From Trogon surrucura (lineage: Eukaryota > Chordata > Aves > Trogoniformes > Trogonidae): 64,000 nt of DNA. Made by a program: the position numbers and the translations under genes. The stretch's first letter is position 1, and each line of letters starts with the position of its first letter. Below are positions 1 to 14,700 of this stretch, one piece after another. A model generated the notes under the pieces. The model was given only the letters and a program-made list of their open reading frames with translations. It searched no databases and was not told where the DNA came from. Where the stretch lies: contig CM036618.1 in NCBI GenBank assembly GCA_020746105.1, forward strand, positions 3,550,501 to 3,614,500, read 5' to 3'.

Positions 1-2712
1 AGGATCAACATGTAACAGGTACATCCTTGGATCATCTCAGCTGCAATTACAGATGTGAACATGCAACCAAATTCATCGATAGAGGTTCTGGCACCTTTAG
101 AAGTACAGAAGCTTGTCCTCCCCTACTTCGAACAGGGACAGCAGAAAGCAAATGTTACTAAGGGTTGCAGGAGTTGCAATTAAGAGGGACTGCAGCCTAC
201 CTCAGCCTGAAGGCAACCCTCAGGGCTCTGACGGACAAGAGGACTCTTCCTTCACCATCTTTACAAAGGAATAAATAATGAACAACTCACTTCCAGGAGA
301 ATGACACCACCTTCCTGCCCCTATAGTGAGTGCATTCTCTGCCTCATCAGGGAAATGCCCAGAGTCCAGGGATTTCAAACCAGGAGGCACACACGTACAG
401 AACGCAGCACTGCAAATCCTCACGGTTCCATCTGTGCCACCTTAAGGACCAGGCTCTGGAACGTGATGGAAAGGGATCACCAGAGTTCACGGGTGCAACG
501 AAACGAAATTGCTCAGAGTTGGAGGGCCCGAGCAGCGCATTTTTGTTCTGTGTAAACTGCACAGATCTCTGATCCATGAAGAAAAGGACAGGGCAGGGGG
601 GGTAAAAAAGTAAAATTAAAAAAAAGGCAATTGTGCTGCCTCTGGGTTTCTCTCCCCGCGGCTGCTTAGCAGCAGAGGGAAGCCAGAAGACAACAATGCA
701 GCTCCAAATTACATTACCTCCTGCCTGTATTTGCATGTGGAAATCTGGGTGCTTACCAGGGAACGGCCCGTGACTTTTTGCCAGAACCTTGACCCATGAG
801 CTTAGTGTTCAGTGAGGGGGGGAAAAAGGAAATCTGCACAGCCATCACCAGCCGGCCACTGCATCGGTCAAGGAATTAGCAAAAGCGCCGACAAGCTCCC
901 ACACCCTTCACAAGCAGCCGCGAACGCACGTGATCGGCAGCATCTATCAACAAAAAAACCCAAATACTCTGCAGGATTAAGTCCCAGAAGAAGCACCAGC
1001 GCTTCCCTAAGTTATTTGTAGTTCCAAAAGATGAGGGGCCACGTAGAGAAAATAAGACCAGCTATTTGTCTGACTCACGGATGGGAAAAATCTGTCCCCT
1101 TAAGCACAGCCCTGCTGATCTGCATTAAATCTTAGTTTATCTTGCTTTGTATTGACCTGACAGTGAGGGAGCTAAGAAGGAGATGCATGGCATGGCCAAA
1201 AGGGTTAACCAAGGAAGCTCCGATAGTGCGAGCTTACCTGCAGCATCCGATACCTCCAGCAGCTCTGACAGACTTGAAGTCCCCAAAAGCTGATTTCAAG
1301 ACAGCAACAAGTTAAGATGGGCTTTGCTGTGGCCGATGGCCTCCTCCCAAGTTCTCACCTTCCGCGCCAAACCACGGGACTTGTAACAAAGGTTCATACT
1401 GTTTCTTCCCAGTGCCAGACAAGACAGGACAGTTCTTAATTTGCTTAAACGTCTCCTAACCTCCCAGTTTAATTAACTGTAATCATATTTTTGTAGGTTA
1501 GAGAACAGGACCCGGAAATCAGACTTGACATTTGTCTCTGTCCCACCAATAACGTGAAAACCTACGGCACACTCCTTGAAATTATAACGCTGTAAGGCAT
1601 AATGGCACCACCAAACCCTTCAAAGTTTTTGAGACACCCCACTGACATGTTCTTTATTTTCTAGTAGGAGTTTTTTCCAGCGAGGAATCCCCAGTAGATC
1701 GCTATTTGTTCTTCACAAGCCGCCTTGTCTTTCCACCTAGCAGTTACCTAACTACAAACCTGATATTACTTTCACTACTATCCAGGATGTCTCAGCATAT
1801 CCTTCCCCCTACTCCCCTCCTCCTGAAGTTCACAGGAGCCTACGGTGAAGCTAAAGAACAATTTTCAAGAGCATTTCACAACGAGCAAGGTGTCAAACAT
1901 ACACGAGGTGTTTCAGAAATTTTCATTTCGTATCAGCCCTCATCTTTCCCTCTAGACAAGAGACTTCAGAGAGCTCCAAACCAACAGGCAATTCTTGCAA
2001 CATATTCATCTGTGCTTTTCCAGACGTTATTTTTTTACCAAAGAATTTTTCTGGATATCTTAGGCACGTCGCAGTGTCTGTTATTTTATATAATGACAGA
2101 GCAGGCCTATACTCTGCGAGTGCTAATGAATAACAAAAAAACCCAAACTCAATGCTAGTACAAACCTTGATTTCATTACACAGAGTTGGGGAAAAGTGTT
2201 CTCATTAAATATTTACCAGTGTTCAAGCCATCTTTGAACCCTTTGAGCAAGACTTTGCAGCTCCTTTGCCTTTCCCAATTCTTGCGAAAGTAAGAGCAGT
2301 TTGCTGAGACCGGTCAGCTGCTACTAGAGGCCAAATATTATTTGGGTATTTATTTGCTTATTTAATTATTTGGGTATTTACACAGCTTTCAGATTGAGCA
2401 AAACGGATCTGCTTTGCCATGTATATCGTTTAAGAAGCGTAAAACCAAAATAATGAAGATTCCCAACTCCAAAGAAACGACATCACAATAATTCACAAAA
2501 ATGTGTATTAAATTCACTCTTATTTCCTAACGGTTCGGCGCACGTCATCCACCCGCATCCTTCACACAGAAACAGCAGGAATTTCACAGGCAGAAGCCCC
2601 TTGCTTTTGATGGGCACATGGTAACCTCATTAGCAGAAAGACATCTATATAGTTTTTTGTTGTAAGGGAACTTATCCAAGGAAACAAGCAAAAGGTGAAG
2701 CGTCTTGTTTAC
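1..2712 (-). other. PINX1 intron 6 (partial)
   Basis: No coding segment resembling the PINX1 C-terminus (the EYFAKRM-type motif and lysine-rich tail) was seen on the minus strand here, so the last exon is taken to lie beyond the left edge. A short AT-rich stretch near 2,335-2,380 repeats ATTTGGGTATTTA. Otherwise it is unremarkable intronic sequence with no recognised transposon. Confidence 0.8.
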
Positions 2713-2783
2713 CTGCGTCTTCTTCTGTCGCTTCCCAAATATGCAGGACAGATCTTCTTCACTGCGCGAAGAGAGATCCTTAC
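2713..2783 (-). CDS. PINX1: PINX1 exon 6
   Basis: The 71-nt exon is entered in phase 1 and left in phase 0. It encodes [20 protein letters not shown] and then K-K-T-Q. The acceptor is CTTTCAG. The donor GTAAAC is weaker than the others. The exon itself begins with GTAAGG, which mimics a donor, but only the upstream AG keeps the frame. Confidence 0.94.
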
Positions 2784-5700
2784 CTGAAAGTGGTAATGGG
2801 AGAAAAATTAAAAAAAACCCCACAAAACCATCAACGTTCACATCTGGTGATGACAGGTACATTCTGATAACACGAACTGTGACCCATGGAGGTAGGAAAA
2901 TTGGTTTGGGAAGTGAATAAAAATCAAACCAGTAAAGATGCTCAATGAAGGCTGACCATGATTCCCATGTCCAGAGGGAAGTGTGAGTAGGGGGAAAAGC
3001 TGAGGAGCAGACAACCACAGCCTGCGTGAACGGCCACAGGGAACCAAGTAACAGCAGCTTGTTCCCCCTCGACTTGATGCTGCAATCGGTAGAGCAAGAT
3101 GAGGAGAGCAGCCTGCACTGTGCTAAAGGGAAAGAAGAGTTGTAACCTCCTACATGCAAGAAAAGTTCAAGGAGAAACTGCACATCTCCAGATTCTCATG
3201 AGAATTCCCCATCTGTGACAGAATTAGGGAGTTATAGTTCCTCCCCATGCTACAAAAAAATTAAATCCATCTTACTCAGTGAGGACTTGGGCTCTCTCGC
3301 TACAAGAAGGACACTGAGGTGCTGGTGCATGTCCAAAAAGAGCAACAAAGCTGGGGAAGGGTCTGGAGAACAAGTTTGATGAGAAGCAGCTGAGAGAACT
3401 GGGGTTGTTCAGCTGGAGAAGAGGAGGCTGAGGGGAGACCTCACTCTCTACAACTCCCTGACAGGAGGGGGTAGCAAGGCAGGGTTGGACTCTTCTCCCA
3501 AGTAACAAGTGATAGGGCACAAGGAAATATGGCCTCAGGCTGTGCCAAGAGAGGTTTAGATCGGAGACTAAGAAGAATTTCATTCCTGAAAGGGTTATCA
3601 GGTAGTGATGGAGTCACCATCACTGGAGGTATTTGAGCTGTGTAGACATAGTGCTCAGGGACACGGTTTAGTCAAGGATTTGTCAGTGTTAGGTTAATGG
3701 CTGGACTCGATCTTAAAGGTCTTTTCCAATCCAGGTGATTCTGTGACTGTTCTTTGATTCTTCAAACAGCTTCTGAAAAGCAAAACCTCCATCTCTACAA
3801 CATGCTGGATTATTCCAACCTAAAACAATTACAAGGGCAAAGACTTCTGAGAGTTCCAGTAAGAGCACTGCTTCCACCTGACTGTGGTGTGGCTAGCTGA
3901 GTACCACACACGGAGCAGGGAGGGGAAAGCCAAAGGGTGTGATGTGGTATTCGGAGATAATGGCAAAAGTTTAGCTGATTCCACAGTGCAGAAGCATTTA
4001 GACTGAGTTGTGCACAGATGGTCTCAGAAAATACTTTAAAAAAAAGTCAGCAAATAATAAAAAAAAAGTAGCCTTGACAAGCCAACTTATCACGAGTCTG
4101 CTGGGCTCCTACTCCACTTAATTTTCTGATTCCAAAATCACTGACCTCAAAATGGATCTAAGTACTTGTAACAAACAAAAAAATAAAATAAATCTGCCTA
4201 TTCCATCTGTTTCCTTTTCTCAGGATCCTTACCTATCCACAAAGGGTAAACAGACACAGTAGCCTAAAGGAGAAAGTGTCACCCAAATTTCCGGTGTCTC
4301 ACTGTACGTCTTTTTCCCAAGCAAGGTGTGTGAGATCGGTGCCTGGTTTCAGCTTTCTCTTGGCCAAGGGCTGGAATGCGGCACTTAAAATCCTGCTGCT
4401 CCTCCTCTCACATGAAGCCTTCTTTCCATGCCCTTTTTCTTCCTCCCCCCACCAAATGTCTGTCCACCCTTCGAATCGTAGAATTATTTAGGTCAGAAAA
4501 GACCTTTAAGATCATTGAGTCCAAGCACAAACCCAGCGCTGCCAGGTCCACCACTAATCCATGTCCCTGAGCACCACACCTACACAACTTTTAAATCCCT
4601 CCAGGGATTGGGACTCCATCATAAGGGCTTGACAACCCTTTAGGGGATGGATTTTTTCCTAATATCCAATCTAAACCTCCCCTGGTGCCACTTGAGACCA
4701 TTTCCTCTTGTGCTGTCACTTGTTACGTGGGAGAAGAGACCTCTCTTTGCATTCGCCAATAGAAAACCAACTTAGCTGACAGTCCAAAACTTGGGCAGGA
4801 TCACAGTGCTAACAGAAAAGCAACTGAAATCACTGTCTTAATCTCACATGGTCTGTTATTTCCCAGCTCCAAGCGTGGCTGAGGTTATGTGTGGTGCCTA
4901 CGATCCTCCAGCAGCGAGGCTACAAACCAGCCCCAGAAGCGGAAGCTGCAGTTTCTGTCGCCGCTGCTCCCTTCTCCCGCTTTTGTGTGAGCTCGTCTTG
5001 TTTAGTCTAAAAGGAAGCAGGATTGGACTTCAACAACAAGGGCCACAACATTAGCCTTTATCAAATAACTTTTCCTCTTTTCCTGAAAAAAAAAAAAGGA
5101 CAGTTTCCCTGTTTTAGACCTCAGAAGGTACAATCAAACAGGAGCCTACCCTACAGAAACAGCATCGCCAAACAAATAAAGGATATTGTTAATATAAAAG
5201 CCTTGTCCCCTCTTTTACATGCTCAAAAGACACTTCTTTTTTTCTCTCTATACTTAGTAAATGGTTAAACCCAAATCAAAATAAATCCTCTTTGCTACTA
5301 CCTCAAACAGGCCAGAGCCTCCGTATTTTCAAGCCCGGAACCAATTTAATTGTTCAATGTTGCAAAGTGGCAGGGTCACGTTAACACGTTTGATTTCAGG
5401 GCTGAATTATTTACTCAAAGATCCCAAACCCCAGTAACAGAATTTCACCTCCATTCAGACATCAGCTACTTCTGTTCTAGCAGAGGCACCTCCCTATCAG
5501 AAAAAATTACACAGAGCTTTAATTAATTGGCCATCAGTGGAAATTGATCCTGTCCATACACAAAAATCCGAATATACACACACCATGCGCACGTGGGGAA
5601 CACGACCAACAGAGAAAGGGAGCAAAGGGTTGAAAAACTGCCAAGAGCCAAACCCAGGGATGGTTAAAACCATGTCATCACTCTAAGAAAGAAATTATTG

Positions 5701-8700
5701 AACTCCAGAAGTGCTTGATAGAGTTTTCCTGGCCGCTGACCACTGTCCTAATTTCTCCAGTAAAGTATCTGCTCGATGTAAGAGGGTTTTCCTCTTCCTG
5801 CCTTCAGGTTTAATCTGATCACTCATCTCATCCACATGATCTCTTAGCAGGGGTCACTGCAGATTGCAGAGGAGAGCGCCGCCCAGGGAACTCTGTTACC
5901 ACCTTTGCCTCCTCCTCCCATGCCCTGCCCACGCACGGATCGCTCAGAATATTCACCGGCTCTTTATTCCGCTGATGGTTCCTTCGAGGAGAAATGGTTT
6001 TATAAACAGTATCAGCCTAGAGCCATCCAAAATAGCCCAAAGAGCAACAGCATATTATGGCTTTAAGTAAATTGCTGCAGGGGGTATTCCTGAACCAAGG
6101 TTTTGCTTGACAAAGTTGGACCCCAGAAGGCAACAGATCACCTTGACGCCTTTTTTTTTTTTTTCCTAATCTTGGCTAGAGCTGGCGAAACAACAAAACT
6201 CCTCTTACCTTTAGCAAACTTCACATAATGGACACGTTTCTTGGAAGATTTGGATTTTTCTTCGAGACTGAATGCCTTCTTCCGATTATTCACCGAGGAC
6301 TCTAAAAAGAAAAACCACATACAGGTTCCAACCCTGTCAGAGACACTCTAACCACCAAATTCAAACACTGGTGTATTTAACTTTCTCTTTCAAAATCAAC
6401 TCTCAACAACATATCATAATGTTACTGAAGTAAGTTTTGTCTGAGATGTGCTACTGCTTTTTTTTTTTGCCGCATCCCTTCCCATTTCCAAACCCACATA
6501 ATTTAGGCAGAAACAGGTAGCCCAGCTCAAAGGCAAAGCCTAATTTAACACCAATTCTACAGTAGGAATGAATAACGTCAGCGTTTATCGTGCTGCGTGT
6601 TACAAAGCATCTCCAGTGCCAGAGTCTGAGAAAGATGTCAGAAATAGCACAAAACAACACAGTGAACCCAACTGGGTAGAAAGAAAAAGGGGGGGGAAAA
6701 AAAAAAAATCAATCACACACAGGCTTTCCACTTCTAACACTACATGAAGTGTCTCTATCTGGATATAATCTGTTAAATCTGTAAGGAAATTAAACACTGG
6801 CAGAGCTTTTCTGTCCCCGAGGCCAGCTAGAAGAAATCGCCACATCCATATGATTTAATTTTTTTTAGCTTCCAGAAGAGGGGCTGCATCTAAACTGACT
6901 CCTGGGAATGGTCTCTGGGGATGGCTAAGTCCCAGATTCACTCGGGAGTTGTTTGGGAGAATGTTGGCTGGTGCAGGTCACAAACTACGTGAAGGATTAG
7001 TCTAACTATTTAACAGTACAGATATCAAGCTCCTGTGCTGTGGTAGATTATGTTACTGGTACAGATGTGCTCTTTGCATCCACAGAGCCTGTTCTTTTTC
7101 GTTATTTTACAGAAAATTCTCAGAAAGAGGTACCCTGCTGTTTGGTTAATAACTATTTCATTAGTCCTACCCTGTAGAGAAATAGGCACTGCAGGATTCT
7201 CTGCTCTGGAACTTTTGTAAAGGCTCTTCTGGTGAGATTTATTTCTTTTTCTCCTCCCAGTGGTAACTGGGGATGGGTAGGGAAATCACCTCATACCCTG
7301 AGGGCCAAGTTGAGTCACCTTTTTTTGTGTGTGACGCCACCCCTGAAAGCTCTGCAGACCAAGCTTTCCTGACAGTGGAATTACAGCGCTTCACGGTTTG
7401 ATAGGTAGTGACACCTCACGACAGTCACTGACCTAAAAATGAAATCCACAGCCCGCAGTGGGAGAGTCGACGACCAGAAAGCAGTCCGAGATCTACTCTT
7501 CCATTTAAAAACCAACCCCTAAATGACAAAAGGAAGAACTGGCGAACCCAGTTGTACACAAGAGTTTCCAGCCAGCTTGAAAATAAAAAGGGTCTACGGG
7601 GAAAGTAAGCACCACAATTCAAATATTCTGACCAGAGATGAAGCACTTTGGGTCTGCTCTCCGAATCACTTGTACCGAGGGCAGCATTACACAGCACAGG
7701 ATTTCTACAGGGCTTCCTCCTCCTCTTTATTCTGACAGCAAAAGGGGCAGCAGCACCGCCTTGTGCCTTCAAGGAGAAATTTCACTCCTGAAACGTGCTG
7801 GTGCTTGCAACAGGCAGGGAGGTAGGTCCCTGCGTCTTCCAGAACCCGGTAAATCCTTCGACAAACGCTGCAGGAATATTAATGTCCTTTTTCGAGCGAT
7901 TTAGTCGTAGCAATAAAGCCACGCATCATTTCGACAGCACGTCTGGTACAGAAGAATATTCCCAAGCACATGACAGACACGGTCAGCGTGTTTACAAATG
8001 GGAAAGGGAACACGGTTATTATCACAGAATGTCAGGGATTGGAAGGGACCTCGAAAGATCATCAAGTCCAATCCCCCTGCCAGAGCAGGAATGCCTCAAT
8101 AATGCTACACAGGAACGTGTCCAGGCGGGTCTTGAATGTCTCCAGAGAAGGAGACTCCACACTCTCCCTGGGCAGCCTGGGCCAGGGCTCCGTCACCCTC
8201 ACTGAGAAGAAGTTTCTTCTCGAGTTTAAGCGGAACCTCTTATGTTCCAGTTTCAGCCCATTACCCCTTGTCCTATCAGTGGTTGTCACCGAGAAGAGCC
8301 TGGCTCCATCCTCCTGACACTCACCCTTGATATATTTGTAAACATGAATGAGGTCACCCCTCAGTCTCCTCTTCTCCAAACTAAAGAGCCCCAGCTCCCT
8401 CAGCCTTTCCTCATAAGGGAGATGCTCCACTCCCTTCATCATCCCAGTTGCCCTGTGCTGGACTCTCTCCAGCACTTCCCTGTCTTTCTTGAACTGAGGG
8501 GCCTAGAACTGGACACAATATTCCAGATGGGGTCTCACCAGGGCAGAGTAGAGGGGAAGGAGAACCTCTCTCGACCTACTAACCACCCTCCTTCTAATAC
8601 ACCCCAGGATGCCCTTGGCCTTCTTGGCCACAAGGGCACAGTATGTCAGCAAAACGAGCTCCTCAGAACCACAACTCCTCAGCCAGGACAAAAAAAAAAA

Positions 8701-11700
8701 GGTAAAAAAAAAGCTAGAACTCTGTAAATCAAGGCTATTTGAATGTTGGCATACTAAGCCCCATGGGGCCCTTCCTTCCCGATCTCTAATTGCAATCCAA
8801 CTCTGGCAACTACGCCAGTTATTTAAGAACAATGAAGTTTTTCAGCTGACTTTTAATGCAATTTGAAACTGGAGGGTGGCCAGTAACGTAACATTTGATC
8901 CTATAGCACAGCTGCAGGCAGAGTTATCTGGATGAGTTTTGCCATCTCAAACAATTAATTGCCAAAAAAATAAGCTTCGGGGCGATGCCTGCGGTCTGCA
9001 AATCACCAAACGTGATTCCGACGGGGAATTTTCAATGTGGTTGAAAACTCTTGTCCCAGCTCCTAAAAAAATCTCAGTAAAATAAGGAGGAATATGATTT
9101 TTAGGGGCCACTTGGCCTCAGTATTAGATGACCCAGGGAGTATTGCACAGATTTAGGAGCAAGACAGTCTTGCTCAACGAACCTGCCTGTGCTGACTCAC
9201 TGTGTCCTTGGGCAAGTCATTTCAGCTCTCTGCTCACCAGCTCGGAGGTTTCCCACCAGTTACACCTAAGTGAGCTTCCCAGGGCTCAAGTTGGAACTTG
9301 GATAGGATTTAGTTATAAAGGTGGAAAGGAACTTCTGGAATTTCCTTATGACATGCTGTTCTACCTCTGGAGGACTTCAGCTAGAGCACCTAGCACTGTG
9401 TGGCCTCAGACCACAATCAGAGCTCCAACACACAAGGATAACAATTAAAAAAAAAAAAAAAAGAGTGTTTTAAAAACAGGTTCAGAATTGTAATCACACA
9501 GAATGTTCGGGGTTGGAAGGGATCTCAAAGGATCATCTAGTCCAACCCCCCTGCCAGAGCAGGATCACCCAGAGTAGGTCACACAGGAACACATCCAGGC
9601 AGGTTTTGAATGTCTCCAGAGAAGGAGACTCCACAACCTCCCTGGGCAGCCTGGGCCAGGGCTCTGCCACCCTCACAGGGAAAAAGTTTTTCCTAATGTT
9701 TTTGTGGAACCTCCCGTGTTCCAGCTTGTACCCATTGTCCCTTGTCCTGTCATTGCACATCCTAGTTCTCTAGGACTAAAAAACAAGTTTGACCCCTCTT
9801 GCAAACTAGTTTCTCCGAGAAAACCTTCTGTGCTCAAATGTTAAGAATGAAGGTGGGGAACAGTTGTCAAACTCCCTAAGCTCGTGATTCTGCCACTCAC
9901 AGCACGTGGACAGGTTGTTGTGTCCGAAGAGAAGCCCTTGCTTTAACAACACCCCACAGAGCTGTTCAGTGATCAGAGTTTAAACTTGAGTCTAACTAAA
10001 GCACAGATAAGCCGTTTGACGTGTACAATTCTTTCTGTAAGCCCACGCCCGCCAGTTTTGCATAACTTTTTTTTTTTTTTTTAACCAGTCAAGGTCATAC
10101 TGTGCAAAGCTTTCCAAAATTAAGAGACTTTATAAATAGCCCTTTTGGAAGGGTTGTGCAGTTTCTCCACTTGTGTGCTCTACCTCAGGGCTACAAAAAA
10201 AATCACATTATACCACACTCAAAACAGAGATGCATAGCTCCGAGTCAAAAGCTCGGAAGCAGCATTCTGAGGACAGGAAAAATAGGTATTTAAGAAAGCA
10301 CCAGAGCATGAAAGCCGGGTGTGACAGTTCATTAGTAAAAGGAAGGCGAACACATTGCAATGGTGAGTGTGTTTTGAGTCTTCACACCGGCTCTGGTTGC
10401 TTTATAAAGAAACAAGTGCTGCTGTAGTGCATCCCAGTGTCGTGGTCCTGGATAAAATAAACAAGTTCAAAACTTTACGTTCGTTTTCCCCAACAAAAAG
10501 CCTTTAATATGGGCCTGAGGGCAAAACTGATCTTCTGAGATCGAGGTAGCCCGGCAGAAAAACTTGGAACGTGGTCATGGATGGCAACAAGTCCTTCGGC
10601 TCCCACTGATTTAGGGGGAGAGGAGGAGTCGTCAACCTCAGCAAGGAGACTATTAGCAGCCCAAAGGATTGGGCCTCAGCTGGTCTTTTTAAGACAAAGA
10701 ATGGAAACTCTGCTGAGTTTCCAGCACCTGCCTTGAGCAAAGCGTGAACCTACCTGTTTCACCCTGTCCATGGCAATCATTCAGTTCAGCCAGAAGCTGG
10801 TTGAAGTCATCCTGATGAGCAATCCAGTTGTCCTGTAAACATCACCCGCGTGAATATAAGGCCAAAGTCTTCAGAACTAACAGAAGTTCTGCTCAAACAG
10901 ACTCTGCAGTCTAAGAAGTAACTTAATTGTTTGTATTCCTAAGTCCTTAAACAATACTGAGCTGCTCTTGGCTCTGCGTGCTCCCTGGCTGCGCAAGATG
11001 TTTTCAAAAGTAGGCAGGAAATACTGGTGTGATTTTTTCCAGCAACAAAACCAAGATGTTTCTTACAAGACAAGCACCTTAAGGACCACATTCTGCTCTC
11101 CTATGTACCTGAACTCCACATAGAAAGGTGAGTGTGTCAGGAAGAGGGACAGGAGGCATCAAGCCAAGCAGGGCAGAAGACACAGGTTAAAAGCAAGTAT
11201 TTCAGTGATTTGCTTGGAAGCAAAATAAAAAAAAAATTCTCTCAGTAGCCTGCTCCCAGAATCACTATAATCTTTCCAAACAGGTAGTTACTAAAACACC
11301 CAACACAGCAGAACTAAACTCCAAGTCAAGAGTTTCTGCTGAGATATTTGCACAGGTACATGCTGCCATCAGGTATGGCAAGAGACTTCACTAACATCCC
11401 ACTACAAAAATTGTGCTTCAGCTGGAGTGGGAGCCACTTCCTTACCTGGGTCTAGCGCTCACCTCGTAATTGATGGTTGCTCCCAGCCCCAACGTGTTGT
11501 TTTTCACCTGAACCTTGATATGTTCTGTATTTCCTTGTTCCTGAGCCCCGAGACCCTACGGAGGATTGAAGGGTTAAAATGTCAGGATTTTAAAGCAGTG
11601 ACTAAGCAATTCAAGGTTTTGTACTCTCTGTTTGCAATGAAATACAGCAAGAAATCACAACTTCCTATTTATTTGCTTGCCTGTAACTGAATTCATTCAG

Positions 11701-14700
11701 ACGCATTAGCACACACGAGATATTCAGTTTTTTAAATTTACTACTTAAGCCTCCAGCAAAGTATTATAAACACTAAAATAGCAACAACCTTAAGTAGTTG
11801 GGTGATTAATCAGGAAGCCACCTGACGTTCCTAGGCAAGCCCAAAGTGTTTACAATTTTAAAACAAGACACTACATAAAAGGAACATGCCTTTCACACCA
11901 AAAAAAAACCAAACCACCTCCGTCATTGGGAAAGCAGCTGCATTAACAGCTGTAAGACAGATGCCACATAGAAAGTACAACGCAGAACGAAGTTATACGA
12001 GGGGCAACAAGGAGGAGAAGGGTCAGACTGGAGCCAGCAGGACATTTCAGAACTTCTTCCATCTCATTCCCACCAATGAGCCGATGAAGATACCGGAGGA
12101 AACAAATGTCGGGTTTGTCTACCTTGAAAAACATAATCATTCAAATCCAAAATGCAATCTTTAGGCCCAGTGTTATCTTTCTTAACTGTCTGATCAGGGA
12201 AAATTAAAAAAAAAAAAAGCATTTGGTTTAAAGCTTTACTGCTAGTATCTACCTGTTTTTTCCCTACTCTGTCACCAGTAACAAATCATCAGCTATGTGG
12301 GTGGCTGTCACGGTGAAGTGGTGGAGACAAGCCCTGTGAATAGATCCTGGGCATATCCAAAATTTGAAAAAGGCTACAGCTCTTACAAATCCAGTAGAGT
12401 TTATTCGGTCAGTGGAGTGGAAAATTTACCCTGAGATTTCTGCTAACCAAAAAGCATGGAAGCAAGCAGGACACTTGGCTACACATCCTGCCGTGACCCA
12501 ATTCCAATCCAAACTAAGAACAGGACTAGTGTAAGCAGCTTAATTTCACTGCACAGAGAGGCTTCTGCCCATTAATTTGATCACGCTAAGGTTCCGCTTG
12601 TCTGAGTTTGCAGCGGAACGGAGACATAAATTCTTCTTGTACAGCTCTAACTGTTGTAGAGGAAGATCCAGTAGCTCAAGTAGAAAACTTATCCTTGTGA
12701 AGAAGAGGGAGGGGGGAGAAATGACGGACAAAAAATAACACAAGGACTTGCCTTCACACCCTGACACAAAGTGTTCATGAAGGCAAAGGTGTTACCTGTG
12801 GTCAGAGAAGGCGGCTGCCCAAAACACAAGCAGAATACTGAACAGAATTTTCCCTACTCTGGTTTACACATCGATTTTTATCTATGCATAAAATTTACAT
12901 AAAAAGCCAGTACTTGAGCTCTGTGCTCTTAACAGTCTGGCCTAAAGCATTGTGAAACCAACATCAGCTCCTCAACTCCAGCCTTTGAATCAGGAACCAC
13001 TGCTCGTTCGTGAAATGAGAGGCAGTTAGAAGGCAGATTTATACGTGCGACCTGGAAGACAACTGAGGCAAGAGTAGACTACACTGATAAATCCAAGGGC
13101 AGGTTTATTTCTCTAAGTTTTAACGCATTCGCAGAATTGGGAATGATCCCGATTTTACTCCTTTAAAAAAAAAACAAATCAATAAACAGCTGGGAAAGGC
13201 AATCTAGGACAAGAAGTAATTAAGTATCGTGGGATTTTTGTGTGCATTCCTTTCACTAAACATGCTGACGTGCAGGCCCAAATCTCAGCTTTGCTGAGGC
13301 ACCTTTGTGGAAGCTAAACTGCATTTAAGGGGCAGCTGAGAAGTCTGCAGGTGTCTGCAACGACCTAGAGATTATTTGTAGTGCCAGAAACCAGTCAACT
13401 CAGCCCACAGGTACGGGAGTTGGGAAGGAATACAGCTCCCATAACCCTGCACTGCGGCGGTTCAAGGAGCAGATTAGAAGTAACCCTTAAAAAATAAAAG
13501 ATTAAAGCAGGTCCTGGAGTTGCTTTAAACAGTACCAAAAACCAGAGAGAGAATTGAAGGCGTAAAGGCTTTCTAGAGCCTGATTTAAGGTGCCAACTCC
13601 TGCTCTTACTTGGGGACGTTACCTCGTCGAAGAGAAGGGAGAACAGCTGGAAAGCGGGACAGGCACAAGCAAGTACCTTTGTAACAAACTGCAGAATTCT
13701 AACACTGCTCAAATTCTCTGCGCACTTAAGAGAATAAACGAAATAGAAAGAACGCGGCTATTTTAAACGCTGAGATCAAAAGTCCCCCTGCAGCCTTCCA
13801 CCTTTCAGTTAGGCAACTCTCCCTTAGATCATACCTTGCCTTTGGACCAGCCCATCTTTTCCAGCATCTTCTGGCCAAATTTAGATTCATCTTTACTCCA
13901 AGCGCTGTTTCGTGGATCCACAGACCACTTCTGCCTTCTGCGGGCTAGAGCAGGAAGGAAAAAATTCAAACACGCTCTATTTAGATTTCTACAGCATTCT
14001 TAGCAACTTTTTATCAACTCTAGAGAAGCTCTTCATTGCAAAAAAAAAAACCGAACAAAAAACCAAACGAACCCAGAACCTGTGTCAGATCAAACATGTT
14101 CTCAGGACTTAATTTTATAACTTTATACTGCAAAAAAAATTCCAGTGAAAATTTTAATTATTAATGTGAAGAATGCTGAAGTAAAATTGCTTTGGTAGTT
14201 GTCATCTCCAAGGATGAGCTGCACTTCACGGAAGGCTTTAAGGATTATTAATTAGATATACAGGTTTAAATTCCATATTTATTCTAACTGTGTTTTACAT
14301 CTCACTTGAAAATAAAACCCATAGGGGATGAGACTTCAGTGTTGGCTTTCTCTGTCCTGGACAATATCTACTAGCCAGTCCTCCTTTGAACTAGAACATG
14401 GAATTTTTCTTTATCTGCTGTCATAACAACAGCCAAGTCAAAAATCAAACATAAGCGAACAGAGAAACTAAATTACAGAACACAAGCCAGTGGGATTTTG
14501 GCTTTTGGATTTGTCACAAAATGGTTTATTCGGAAACGGAGAAGTCACCGGAAATTATTGCAGGTGTTAAGAGATCCGAACGAGAATCAAGGCTCCTTCA
14601 TAGGTTTGTAAAGAAACAACAGTCCCCCAGGACCACGCACTTGCCTCTAACATCAGGAACAGCTTCACTGAAATCAAGGGGGGAAAAAAAAAAAGCACCA

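Larger units (their letters stand above)
2784..6208 (-). other. PINX1 intron 5
   Basis: An intron of about 3.4 kb between exons 5 and 6. It holds two CR1 fragments (3301-3760 and 4471-4748). No other gene was recognised. Confidence 0.9.
6302..10753 (-). other. PINX1 intron 4
   Basis: An intron of about 4.5 kb between exons 4 and 5. It contains two minus-strand CR1 tails (8021-8645 and 9493-9762) and several A/T homopolymer runs. No other coding signal was seen. Confidence 0.9.

Noticed and set aside
1-2712. PINX1 last exon
   Set aside because: No lysine-rich C-terminal coding segment was found; it probably lies left of the window.
2584-3183. 199-codon minus-strand frame
   Set aside because: It reads through PINX1 exon 6 into both introns; only 2713-2783 is exon.
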